A stretch of 12,434 nucleotides of DNA, from the NCBI RefSeq assembly GCF_002413825.1, contig NZ_DHXT01000064.1:2699-15132 (forward strand), given 5' to 3'. This document shows positions 5,593-12,434 of this stretch, piece by piece. Each line of letters starts with the position of its first letter. Position 1 is the stretch's first letter. Position numbers and translations under genes: made by a program. The DNA comes from Rhodoferax sp. UBA5149. GTDB taxonomy: Bacteria; Pseudomonadota; Gammaproteobacteria; Burkholderiales; Burkholderiaceae_C. The notes under the pieces are model-generated. The model searched no databases and had not been told where the DNA came from. It was given only the letters and a program-made list of their open reading frames with translations.

Positions 5593-6228
5593 TTGAAAAA
5601 TTATTACATCGCTATCAAAATCGCGCTCCGTTGGATCGCGCTTGGTTCCTTGGTCGGTCTGATTTCCGCATGTGCCGGATATTCGTCCGCCTATCCCCCG
5701 GCACCGATTGCCGCGGCGACACCGGCGTACAACTATGTGGTTGGCGCCGGGGACACGCTCAACATCATCGTTTGGCGCAATCCTGAGCTTTCCTTGTCTG
5801 TTCCAGTTCGTCCGGATGGCAAAGTGTCAACGCCACTGGTGGATGAGCTCGTTGCTCAAGGCAAGACCTCTGTCGAGATCGCCCGTGACGTCGAAAAGGC
5901 GTTAAGTAAATTGGTACGCGATCCGGTCGTGACGATCATCGTTACCAGCTTTGTTGGCCCCTATAGTGAACAAATTCGGGTCGTCGGCGAGGCCACCAAA
6001 CCTCAGTCCTTGCCGTACAAGCAAAAAATGACTGTGTTGGACGTGATGATCGCGGTGGGTGGGTTGACCGACTTTGCCGATGGTAACGGGGCTTCCATCA
6101 CGCGTGCCTCAGAAGGTGACAAGCGGTATTCCGTGCGGCTCAAAGATCTCATCAAGCGCGGTGACATATCTGCCAATGTGGAAATGAAACCCGGTGACAT
6201 CCTCATCATTCCGCAAGGCTGGTTTTAA
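5593..6228 (+). CDS. Polysaccharide export outer-membrane lipoprotein (Wza/EpsE-like, XrtA-associated)
   Basis: This 211-residue OPX-family protein is expected in the outer membrane/periplasm as the exit channel or its periplasmic part. The start is TTG, supported by GGGGA 6 bases upstream; the nearby ATG at 5580 is out of frame. Residues 1-26 are a lipoprotein signal with lipobox LISA-C27. The poly-export domain begins at about Y46 (YNYVVGAGDTLNIIVW) and includes VRPDGKVSTPLV. A SLBB-like domain runs from about residue 128 (IRVVGEATKPQSLPY) to the end, with the family ending MKPGDILIIPQGWF. It is much shorter than Wza and matches the short form found with PEP-CTERM/exosortase loci. First gene of the plus-strand operon; an 80-base gap precedes the next gene. 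Confidence 0.93.
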   Translation: MKNYYIAIKIALRWIALGSLVGLISACAGYSSAYPPAPIAAATPAYNYVVGAGDTLNIIVWRNPELSLSVPVRPDGKVSTPLVDELVAQGKTSVEIARDVEKALSKLVRDPVVTIIVTSFVGPYSEQIRVVGEATKPQSLPYKQKMTVLDVMIAVGGLTDFADGNGASITRASEGDKRYSVRLKDLIKRGDISANVEMKPGDILIIPQGWF

Positions 6229-6308
6229 GGATTGCTTCATTTATGTTTGCTGCTTGGCTTGATGAGGGCTTGGCAGCGTTCAAACCCTGACTACAAAGAC
6301 TTTATCCG

Positions 6309-7883
6309 ATGAATGAGCTGATAAGCCAAATATCCCCTATTGCCAAAGGCATGTGGAAGCATCGCTGGCTGGGCCTGCTGGTTGCCTGGCTGGTCACCGG
6401 AATCGGTTCTGTCGTAGTGCTTTCAGTGCCTGACAAATACGAGGCAACAGCCCGTATTTTTGTAGACACCCAGTCCATTCTGAAGCCTTTGATGTCGGGC
6501 TTGGCGGTCCAGCCCAATGTCGATCAACAGGTGGGGATGCTGAGTCGGACTCTCATCAGCCGCCCCAATATTGAAAAGCTCATTCGCATGGCAGATCTTG
6601 ATTTGAAAAGCCAATCCAAGGTCGCGCAAGATGCGCTGATTGACGGGCTGATGAAAACGCTTGAAATCAAGAATGTGGGTCGGGATAATCTTTACGTGCT
6701 GTCGTATCGCGATACGAGCCCCGAAAAAGCGAAAAGAGTAGTCCAGTCTCTCGTGTCAATTTTTGTTGAATCCAGCTTGGGAGACACCCGCAAGGACTCC
6801 AATACGGCCAGGAAATTTATCGATGAGCAGATTAAGGGCTACGTGACGAAGCTCGAAGATGCGGAAGCACGTTTGAAGGACTTCAAGGTGCGCAACATTG
6901 AGCTTCAAACCGCCGACGGTAAAGACATGGCTGGGCAAATCAGCGCCGTGAGCAGCCAGCTGAGTCAAGCCCGATTGGAATTGCATGAGGCAGAAAACGC
7001 GCGCGACGCGGCAAAGCGCCAGTTGGACGCCGAAAAGACGCAAAACGCGAATATCACGTCGCGCAGTCTTCTTCAGGAGTCAGCCATGTCGATTTCGACG
7101 CCTGAGATTGACGGGCGCATTGAAGCGCAGCGGCGCAATCTCGATGCGCTGCTGCAGCGCTTTACCGAGCAGCACCCCGATGTTGTCGGAGCCAGGCGTT
7201 TGATCAAAGAGCTCGAGGCGCTCAAGCTGAAAGAGGTGCAAGAATTGCGCAAAACAGCGATGGCCAATCCGGCGGCGGGTTCGAGCAACAGCTTGGCCTA
7301 TCAGGAACTCAATCGCATGTTGGCCACCGCAGAGGTGCAAGTTGCATCTCTGCGAGCAAGGGTTGGTGAGTATGAGGCACGCTTTAATCGGGCTCGTGAG
7401 TTGATGAAAACAGCCCCGAAAATTGAAGCTGAATTTGCCCAGATGAACCGTGATTACGAGATCAACAAGAAAAACTATAACGACCTTGTTACCCGCCGAG
7501 AGTCTGCAATGATGTCAGGCGATCTGGAGAGTGCCGCCGGTATTGCAGACTTCCGTTTGATAGACCCACCGCGCGCGTCGCCCAATCCGGTGGCTCCTAA
7601 CCGACTGTTGCTGCTACCTCTGGCCTTGTTGGCCGCAGTGGGTGCGGGCCTAGCGACGGCTTTCGTCGCCAGTCAATTGCGTGCCGTTTTTTATGATGCG
7701 CGCTCCCTTAGGGATGTGGTTGGCTTACCCTTGCTTGGTGTCGTTACCTTGGTGATGGGCGAAGGGGTTGCCTTGAAAGAAAAATCTGACTTGCATAAGT
7801 TTCTAGGTGCTTCAGGTGGGTTGGTTGGTGTTTTAGTTGCAGGGATGATCATTTTTTCCCTGATGTCTGGGCGCGCAGGATGA
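6309..7883 (+). CDS. Polysaccharide chain-length determinant (Wzz/PCP family, XrtA-associated)
   Basis: This is a 524-residue inner-membrane protein that would control polymer length and couple synthesis to export. There is a transmembrane segment at about residues 20-41, then the Wzz domain (DKYEATARIFVDTQSILKPL). A long charged, helical periplasmic region at about 160-400 contains coiled coil (for example KLEDAEARLKDFKVRN). A proline-rich DPPRASPNPVAPN motif precedes the second transmembrane segment (about 430-455), as in the family. A third hydrophobic segment (about 498-519) ends the chain. There is no kinase domain; it is a separate gene, as in Gram-positive CapA/CapB and in PEP-CTERM-linked loci. 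No clear ribosome-binding site. The kinase gene starts 7 bases after its stop. Confidence 0.93.
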   Translation: MNELISQISPIAKGMWKHRWLGLLVAWLVTGIGSVVVLSVPDKYEATARIFVDTQSILKPLMSGLAVQPNVDQQVGMLSRTLISRPNIEKLIRMADLDLKSQSKVAQDALIDGLMKTLEIKNVGRDNLYVLSYRDTSPEKAKRVVQSLVSIFVESSLGDTRKDSNTARKFIDEQIKGYVTKLEDAEARLKDFKVRNIELQTADGKDMAGQISAVSSQLSQARLELHEAENARDAAKRQLDAEKTQNANITSRSLLQESAMSISTPEIDGRIEAQRRNLDALLQRFTEQHPDVVGARRLIKELEALKLKEVQELRKTAMANPAAGSSNSLAYQELNRMLATAEVQVASLRARVGEYEARFNRARELMKTAPKIEAEFAQMNRDYEINKKNYNDLVTRRESAMMSGDLESAAGIADFRLIDPPRASPNPVAPNRLLLLPLALLAAVGAGLATAFVASQLRAVFYDARSLRDVVGLPLLGVVTLVMGEGVALKEKSDLHKFLGASGGLVGVLVAGMIIFSLMSGRAG

Positions 7884-7890
7884 ATCAAAT

Positions 7891-8787
7891 ATGAGTAGCT
7901 TGATCGAGCAGGCGGCGCAGCGCCTGGAACAGCTTCGCCAAGCCGGTGCTGACATGCCCACAATGCCGCCAGCCGCATCGACGGTTGGGGTGGCTAAGAC
8001 GCCCGTGATAGAGGCGCAGCCCGCCGCTCTGTCCCGCCGTGTTGAAATTGATCTGGATGCACTTGCGCTAGCGGGCATTGTCAGCCCCAATGCGCCGCGA
8101 TCCCAAATTGCAGATCAATACCGTGTGATCAAGAGGCCACTGATCAGTAACGCCATGGGAAAAGGCGCATCGGCAATTGCCAATGGCAATCTGATAATGG
8201 TTACCAGCGCGTTGCCTGGCGAAGGCAAGACGTTCACCGCCATCAATCTGGCGATGAGCATTGCCACTGAATTGGATTACACGGTAATGCTGGTGGACGC
8301 TGACGTGGCCCGACCGTCGGTGATGAATGTACTTGGCCTACCGACGGGGCCCGGTCTTCTCGATCTGGTGCTTGACGAGTCCAAGGATTTGTCTGACATG
8401 CTGTTGAGAACAAGCGTCGACAAGCTCACCATATTACCGAGTGGAACACCCCATGCGCGTGCCACCGAACTGTTGGCCAGCGACGCGATGATCCGGTTGT
8501 TGAATGATATGGCCACACGTTATGCTGACCGGATCATTGTGTTTGATTCGCCGCCGCTTCTGCTCGCCACAGAGTCCCGGGTACTGGCTTCCCATATGGG
8601 TCAGATCGTTGTGGTGGTGCAGGCTGAAAAGACTTTGCAGTCAGATGTTGCTCAAGCGTTGGCCACGATTGAGGCGTGCCCTGTCAAATTGATGTTGCTG
8701 AATCAGGCAAGAAACATTCCCAAGCCGGGGTATGGGTACGGGTACGGGTACGGGTACGGGTACGGGTATGAGCAGCAGCAAGCCTGA
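7891..8787 (+). CDS. BY-type tyrosine autokinase (CpsD/CapB-like, XrtA-associated) with a (Gly-Tyr)7 tail
   Basis: This 298-residue cytoplasmic kinase is expected to bind the chain-length protein and regulate polymerisation through phosphorylation of its own tyrosine tail. The P-loop ATPase core has Walker A at S106-T114 (ALPGEGKT, K113), Walker A' at 133-142 (MLVDADVARP, D136 and D138) and Walker B at 215-222 (IIVFDSPP, D219). The N-terminal 60 residues are Ala/Pro-rich and not conserved-looking, followed by a SQIADQYRVIKRPL helix that normally mediates oligomerisation. Residues 280-293 are seven Gly-Tyr pairs, then EQQQA. The tail is encoded by a nearly perfect hexanucleotide repeat. The likely phosphatase is encoded at 4853-5314. 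Its end overlaps possible upstream starts of the next gene. Confidence 0.95.
   Translation: MSSLIEQAAQRLEQLRQAGADMPTMPPAASTVGVAKTPVIEAQPAALSRRVEIDLDALALAGIVSPNAPRSQIADQYRVIKRPLISNAMGKGASAIANGNLIMVTSALPGEGKTFTAINLAMSIATELDYTVMLVDADVARPSVMNVLGLPTGPGLLDLVLDESKDLSDMLLRTSVDKLTILPSGTPHARATELLASDAMIRLLNDMATRYADRIIVFDSPPLLLATESRVLASHMGQIVVVVQAEKTLQSDVAQALATIEACPVKLMLLNQARNIPKPGYGYGYGYGYGYGYEQQQA
8728..8769 (+). repeat. Seven-unit tandem hexanucleotide repeat (GGGTAY)
   Basis: Five perfect GGGTAC units (8734-8763) are flanked on each side by a GGGTAT unit. In the kinase frame each unit gives Gly-Tyr. Even the third positions of the codons are identical between inner units, which points to recent expansion by slippage as well as selection on the peptide. 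Gain or loss of units keeps the kinase frame and all other frames open. Confidence 0.95.
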
Positions 8788-8812
8788 TTGTTTCCGCCGT
8801 CAAGTGGTCAAG

Positions 8813-10375
8813 ATGCGTAGTCCGCTGTCTCGGCTGACTCTCCGAATTCGTGGTGCTGGAGTTCCAGTAGCAGGATTATTGGTGATGGCATCGGCGGGTG
8901 CCTATGGTCAGGAGGCCGTATCAGGCGCGGGTCCGGAAACGAGAGTGTCCATTGTGCCGCGTGTCTCGATCACCGAGACCTTGACGGATAACGTGCGCCT
9001 GACCAGTACCGGTCAACAAGCGGAACAGATTACTGAAACCAGCGCCGGCATCCGCATCAGTATTAACGGTGCAAAGCTCAAGACTTTTTTTGACTATTCC
9101 TTGCGTAATGTGATGTATGCACAAAGCTCATCACCCGACAGCACCCAATATCAAAACGGGCTCAATACGTTCGGTACGCTGGAGATGGTTGATCACTGGG
9201 CTTTTGTCGATTTCAGTGGCGCCATTTCGCAGCAGGCTGTTTCTGCCTTTGGCACGCAGTCGATCGACAATACATCCATCAACGCGAATCGGGCCGAGGT
9301 TTCCAACTATCGGCTTTCACCCTATGTGCGCGGCCGATTGGGCGGTTTGGTCAGCTATGAGGCTCGATACACTCGGACGGTCACAAGCAGCGATGCGGTT
9401 GCGGGATCAAACGTGGCAACGAGCGATGGCATCGTCAAGATTAGTGGTGACAGTAGCTTCAGGAATCTTGGCTGGTCGGCAGACGCGAGCCAGCAAGATG
9501 TCAATTACAGCGCCGGTCGCCCGACTGAAGCTGATCGTCTCAATCTGGGCCTATCCTATTTGGTTACGCCCCAATTCATCGTGTCTGCAAATGCAGGGCG
9601 TGAAGCCAATAATTACACAAGCTTCGATAAGCAAAGCTATGACACCAGCGGCTTTGGGATGAACTGGTCTCCATCGGAGATGACCAAGTTGTCAGCATCC
9701 TTGAGCCACCGTTCATTTGGCGATGCTCATAGCCTGAATTTTGCGCACCGAACCGCACGCACGGCGTGGACATATACCGATTCAAAAGACATTGTAGTAA
9801 CGCCAAACCAAATTGGTTTTGCAAGTCTCGGATCCATCTACGATATCTTGTTTAGCCAGTTTGCATCGATTGAACCCAATCCCCTTGCACGCGCGCAGTT
9901 GGTCAATGCGTTCTTGCAAGCCAATGGTGTCAGCCCCAATACAAGTGTCATCAGCAGCGTTTTGACGTCGGCAGTGTCATTGCAACGTCGGCAAGACTTG
10001 TCGTTTGCGCTGCTTGGTGTTCGAGACACAATAACGTTTATTGCCACGCGGGGCGAGATCAGTCGGCTCGATATTTTGTCGACGGGCGTAGATGACTTTA
10101 CTACGTCTTCGTTGGTTCGACAGCGCGGTTTCAGTGTCAGTTACGCACATCGCCTAACGCCCGATTATTCGTTGAGTATTCTTGCGTCGCAGCAAAACAC
10201 ATCTGGGGATTTGAGCCTGCAGGCGACGACCTTGCGATCGCTCAACGCCAACGTCACAGGCAAGGTGGGAAAGCGGGCCACAGTTTCGGTGGGGCTTCGT
10301 CATGTCGTTTCCAGCAGCGACACGTCGCCTTATGTCGAAAACGCCATCATCGGCAGTTTGAATGTGCAGTTCTGA
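8813..10375 (+). CDS. Outer-membrane beta-barrel protein of the XrtA/PEP-CTERM exopolysaccharide cluster
   Basis: This is a 520-residue exported protein with a signal peptide (arginine-rich n-region, h-region near VPVAGLLVMASAGA, cut about AYG-Q). The body has many alternating strands rich in Tyr, Ser, Thr and Asn, and the last residue is Phe (SLNVQF), the outer-membrane barrel signature. It resembles the roughly 500-residue outer-membrane protein that regularly sits between the kinase and the AAA ATPase in PEP-CTERM loci (TIGR03016-like). A role in passing polymer through the outer membrane is plausible but unproven. Start choice: the ATG at 8813 gives a normal signal peptide. ATG at 8768 (overlapping the kinase) or 8732 (inside the hexanucleotide repeat, adding Gly-Thr repeats) would put 15 or 27 extra residues before it. 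None has a strong ribosome-binding site, and 8768 remains possible through translational coupling. Confidence 0.85.
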   Translation: MRSPLSRLTLRIRGAGVPVAGLLVMASAGAYGQEAVSGAGPETRVSIVPRVSITETLTDNVRLTSTGQQAEQITETSAGIRISINGAKLKTFFDYSLRNVMYAQSSSPDSTQYQNGLNTFGTLEMVDHWAFVDFSGAISQQAVSAFGTQSIDNTSINANRAEVSNYRLSPYVRGRLGGLVSYEARYTRTVTSSDAVAGSNVATSDGIVKISGDSSFRNLGWSADASQQDVNYSAGRPTEADRLNLGLSYLVTPQFIVSANAGREANNYTSFDKQSYDTSGFGMNWSPSEMTKLSASLSHRSFGDAHSLNFAHRTARTAWTYTDSKDIVVTPNQIGFASLGSIYDILFSQFASIEPNPLARAQLVNAFLQANGVSPNTSVISSVLTSAVSLQRRQDLSFALLGVRDTITFIATRGEISRLDILSTGVDDFTTSSLVRQRGFSVSYAHRLTPDYSLSILASQQNTSGDLSLQATTLRSLNANVTGKVGKRATVSVGLRHVVSSSDTSPYVENAIIGSLNVQF

Positions 10376-10378
10376 CCC

Positions 10379-11485
10379 ATGTATGAAGCATATTACGGCT
10401 TAAGCAGTAAGCCTTTTCAGCTTAATCCTGACCCCAGCTTTTATTTCGGCAGCAAGCAGCATCGACGCGCCAAGGCGTACCTTGAGTACGGTGTGCAACG
10501 ACACGAAGGCTTCATTGTCATCACGGGTGAGATTGGGGCGGGCAAGACTACCATTGTTCGGGGCCTTCTTGCCAGCCTGGATCCCGACAAGGTTGTGGCC
10601 GCCAATCTAGTTACCACACAACTGGATGCCGAAGACACCCTGCGCTTGGTGGGCGCCGCTTTTGGTGTGCGGGTCAAAGATGTTTCAAAGGCCGACTTGT
10701 TGATGGCACTTGAGGCTTATCTGGTCAACCAGGCAAGTCAAGGCAAGCGCTGCTTGCTGATTGTTGACGAAGCTCAAAACCTCACATCCCGGGCAGTCGA
10801 AGAGCTGCGCATGTTGTCAAATTTTCAGTTTGGACAGCAAGCACTGTTGCAGACATTTCTGGTTGGGCAGCCTGAGTTTCGTGTCATTTTGCAAAGCCCC
10901 ACCATGCAGCAGCTCAGGCAGCGCGTCACGGCTACTTGTCACATCGGGCCGCTGGATCTGGAAGAAACGCGGGGCTATATTGAACATCGCTTGAACTGTG
11001 CAGGAGCGTCTGGTCGGCCGACCTTCGATTCGGCCGCTTTCGAGGCCATATACAAAGCGTCTGGGGGCATCCCGCGCCGTATCAACCTGATTTGTGACCG
11101 TGTGCTGTTGCTTGGTTTTTTGGGCAACAAAGACGCCTTTGGCCTTGAAGATGTCAGCGAGGTGGTGAACGAAATTCACGATGAGGCGACGGTCCCCGCG
11201 AATAAGGCCCTGGGAGATCGTTCTGCGTGGGATGATTCAGGCATTCAAGGTCTGACAACTACCGAATCAGTTGATATTGATCTGGCGAAATTGCAGATCA
11301 CCCCAGGCTTGGCGGGCGCAATTTCCAATCAAATTGAGGGTTTGGGCGTCGAGCAATACGACGGTCGATTGAGACGTCTGGAGCGAAGCGTGCTTCGCTT
11401 GGAGCGAATTAATCTCGAAATTCTGGTCATGCTGCAAAAACTCGTCGCGGCTGTCAGAAAGCCAAGCCAGGAGAGCAGTCAATGA
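10379..11485 (+). CDS. AAA ATPase, ExeA/GspA-like, XrtA/PEP-CTERM associated
   Basis: This is a 368-residue protein opening with MYEAYYGLSSKPFQLNPDP, the hallmark of the ExeA-like ATPases in secretion and PEP-CTERM loci. Walker A is G50-EIGAGKTT-58 (K56), Walker B is LLIVDEAQNL with D130-E131, and a sensor-like GGIPRRINLICDR lies at about 230-245. The C-terminal third is different: a short acidic linker, then a charged helical stretch (DGRLRRLERSVLRLERINLEI) likely to form a coiled coil. No transmembrane segment is visible. The role in exopolysaccharide production is not known; energy-driven assembly or remodelling of the export complex is a guess. It starts 3 bases after the preceding stop and overlaps wecB by 4 bases (ATGA), so translation is coupled. 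Confidence 0.93.
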   Translation: MYEAYYGLSSKPFQLNPDPSFYFGSKQHRRAKAYLEYGVQRHEGFIVITGEIGAGKTTIVRGLLASLDPDKVVAANLVTTQLDAEDTLRLVGAAFGVRVKDVSKADLLMALEAYLVNQASQGKRCLLIVDEAQNLTSRAVEELRMLSNFQFGQQALLQTFLVGQPEFRVILQSPTMQQLRQRVTATCHIGPLDLEETRGYIEHRLNCAGASGRPTFDSAAFEAIYKASGGIPRRINLICDRVLLLGFLGNKDAFGLEDVSEVVNEIHDEATVPANKALGDRSAWDDSGIQGLTTTESVDIDLAKLQITPGLAGAISNQIEGLGVEQYDGRLRRLERSVLRLERINLEILVMLQKLVAAVRKPSQESSQ

Positions 11486-12434
11486 GCACTCAGATGGTTG
11501 AGCAAACGTCAGTCGCTGATTGGGGCCCTATCGTGTGCGTGGTGGGTGCGCGGCCCAACTTCATGAAGATCGCCCCCATTCTCAGGGCCATGGCGGCACA
11601 CGCGCCACCACTGCCTGTGCTGCTGGTGCATACTGGCCAGCACTACGATAAAGACATGAGTGATCGACTGTTTGACGATCTGCGCTTACCGCTGCCGGAC
11701 GTTAATCTGGAAGTGGGGTCTGGCACGCACGCCATTCAGACGGCAGAAGTCATGCGCAGATTTGAACCGATTGTCGATTCACACAAGCCTTCATGCGTGG
11801 TGGTGGTGGGGGATGTCAACTCAACGTTGGCTTGTTCTCTGGTCGCAGTCAAAAAGGGCGTTCCGGTGATGCATATCGAAGCTGGCCTACGCAGCTATGA
11901 CCGCGCCATGCCGGAAGAAATAAACCGTATTCTCACGGACCAGATTTCTGACCGACTCTACACCACGGAACGCACTGCTGAAGATAACTTGGCGCGGGAG
12001 GGCATACCGTCAAGCCGTGTATGTTTTGCAGGTAACGTCATGATTGACTCCGTGGTTTTTGGTCGAACAAATGCCCGCAGCGCGAAGGACACCCTGCAAG
12101 CCTGCAATGTCAATCCGTTGGTATTAAGCCATCCACGAGGCTATGGCGTGGTAACCCTGCATCGTCCTTCCAATGTAGATCATCCTGAAACCCTTCGTGC
12201 TTTGCTGGGGGTGCTGAGTGAGACTGCAACTCGCGTGCCGCTGGTGTTTGCTCTGCATCCTCGCACCCGCAGCAATATCGAGCGTTTTGATTTGATGCAT
12301 TTGATTGATCCCGCATGCATGGTTTTATTGCCACCGCAGGGATACCTTGAAATGCTGGGGCTAATGGCGGGAGCCACAATGGTGCTGACCGACTCGGGTG
12401 GTCTGCAGGAAGAAACGACGGCACTCGGTGTGCC
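11482..12434 (+). CDS. wecB: UDP-N-acetylglucosamine 2-epimerase (non-hydrolysing), cut by the window edge
   Basis: The frame is open from ATG 11482 to the right edge: 317 codons of an expected 370-380. The enzyme interconverts UDP-GlcNAc and UDP-ManNAc, feeding an N-acetylmannosamine-type sugar into the polymer. Family landmarks appear in order: VVGARPNFMKIAP (20-32), HTGQHYD (50-56), VVGDVNSTLA, HIEAGLRS (131-138), MPEEINR, GNVMIDS, the HRPSN motif with H227-R228 and TDSGGLQEE (303-311). The usual active-site acidic residues and histidine therefore seem intact. AGGAGA lies 7 bases before the ATG, and the start overlaps the ATPase stop. It stands at its usual place in PEP-CTERM exopolysaccharide loci, where deacetylase, glycosyltransferase and exosortase genes often follow. 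Confidence 0.95.
   Translation, partial: MSTQMVEQTSVADWGPIVCVVGARPNFMKIAPILRAMAAHAPPLPVLLVHTGQHYDKDMSDRLFDDLRLPLPDVNLEVGSGTHAIQTAEVMRRFEPIVDSHKPSCVVVVGDVNSTLACSLVAVKKGVPVMHIEAGLRSYDRAMPEEINRILTDQISDRLYTTERTAEDNLAREGIPSSRVCFAGNVMIDSVVFGRTNARSAKDTLQACNVNPLVLSHPRGYGVVTLHRPSNVDHPETLRALLGVLSETATRVPLVFALHPRTRSNIERFDLMHLIDPACMVLLPPQGYLEMLGLMAGATMVLTDSGGLQEETTALGV

Noticed and set aside
6254..6270. GG-N10-GC pattern in the gap before the chain-length gene, as a sigma-54 promoter
   Set aside because: Only TTGGC and GC fit; the -12 element lacks the TT and there is no UAS or IHF-like site upstream. The gap is within an operon.
8728..8769. Tandem repeat as CRISPR or iteron/origin repeats
   Set aside because: Units are six bases with no spacers and lie inside the kinase coding frame, giving a sensible Gly-Tyr tail.
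1..12434. tRNA, rRNA, insertion sequence, integrase, toxin-antitoxin or CRISPR
   Set aside because: No cloverleaf, rRNA segment, transposase-like frame, terminal inverted repeats or spaced repeat array was found; the window is ordinary chromosome with a polysaccharide locus.

Overview
The window looks like part of a betaproteobacterial chromosome, most likely Burkholderiales. That is an inference from protein style and moderate GC with GC-rich third codon positions; nothing here fixes a species. The theme is the exosortase A (XrtA) / PEP-CTERM exopolysaccharide system. There is a PEP-CTERM surface protein on the left and a polysaccharide synthesis/export operon on the right. Exosortase itself, glycosyltransferases and flippase/polymerase genes are not in the window and probably lie beyond the right edge.

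Left part (1-3071, minus strand): the start of an unrecognised membrane protein (cut by the window edge), a strong intrinsic terminator, the PEP-CTERM protein with a convincing sigma-54 promoter, and a vanillyl-alcohol-oxidase/p-cresol-methylhydroxylase-type FAD oxidase. Middle part (3072-5592): a 349-base divergent intergenic region, then on the plus strand a c-di-GMP-type PilZ protein and a UDP-glucuronate 4-epimerase-like sugar-nucleotide enzyme. A convergent low-molecular-weight protein-tyrosine phosphatase (minus strand) follows. Right part (5593-12434, plus strand): the operon core, namely outer-membrane export lipoprotein, Wzz-like chain-length protein, BY-type tyrosine autokinase, outer-membrane beta-barrel protein, ExeA-like AAA ATPase and WecB (UDP-GlcNAc 2-epimerase, cut by the right edge). 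The last four junctions are tight or overlapping.

How the genes fit together: WecB and the 4-epimerase would supply activated sugars. The chain-length protein and the kinase, whose tyrosine tail can be phosphorylated, would set polymer length, with the divergent phosphatase as the likely opposing enzyme. The export lipoprotein and the barrel would carry polymer across the outer membrane. The PEP-CTERM protein would be processed by exosortase A and join the matrix, and the PilZ protein would bring c-di-GMP control.

The most notable result is regulatory. The PEP-CTERM gene and the PilZ gene, more than 2 kb apart and on opposite strands, have the same three-part promoter layout: a TGTC-N8-TTTACA upstream site, an IHF-like site 68 bases closer to the gene, and a GG-N10-GC sigma-54 promoter about 38 bases further on. 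A third, nearly identical upstream site lies just before the membrane-protein gene at the left edge, where it overlaps a possible sigma-70 promoter. This suggests one enhancer-binding regulator (PrsR is the obvious candidate from other PEP-CTERM systems) controlling matrix protein and c-di-GMP effector together. A second notable feature is a run of seven hexanucleotide units that encodes the (Gly-Tyr)7 tail of the kinase.
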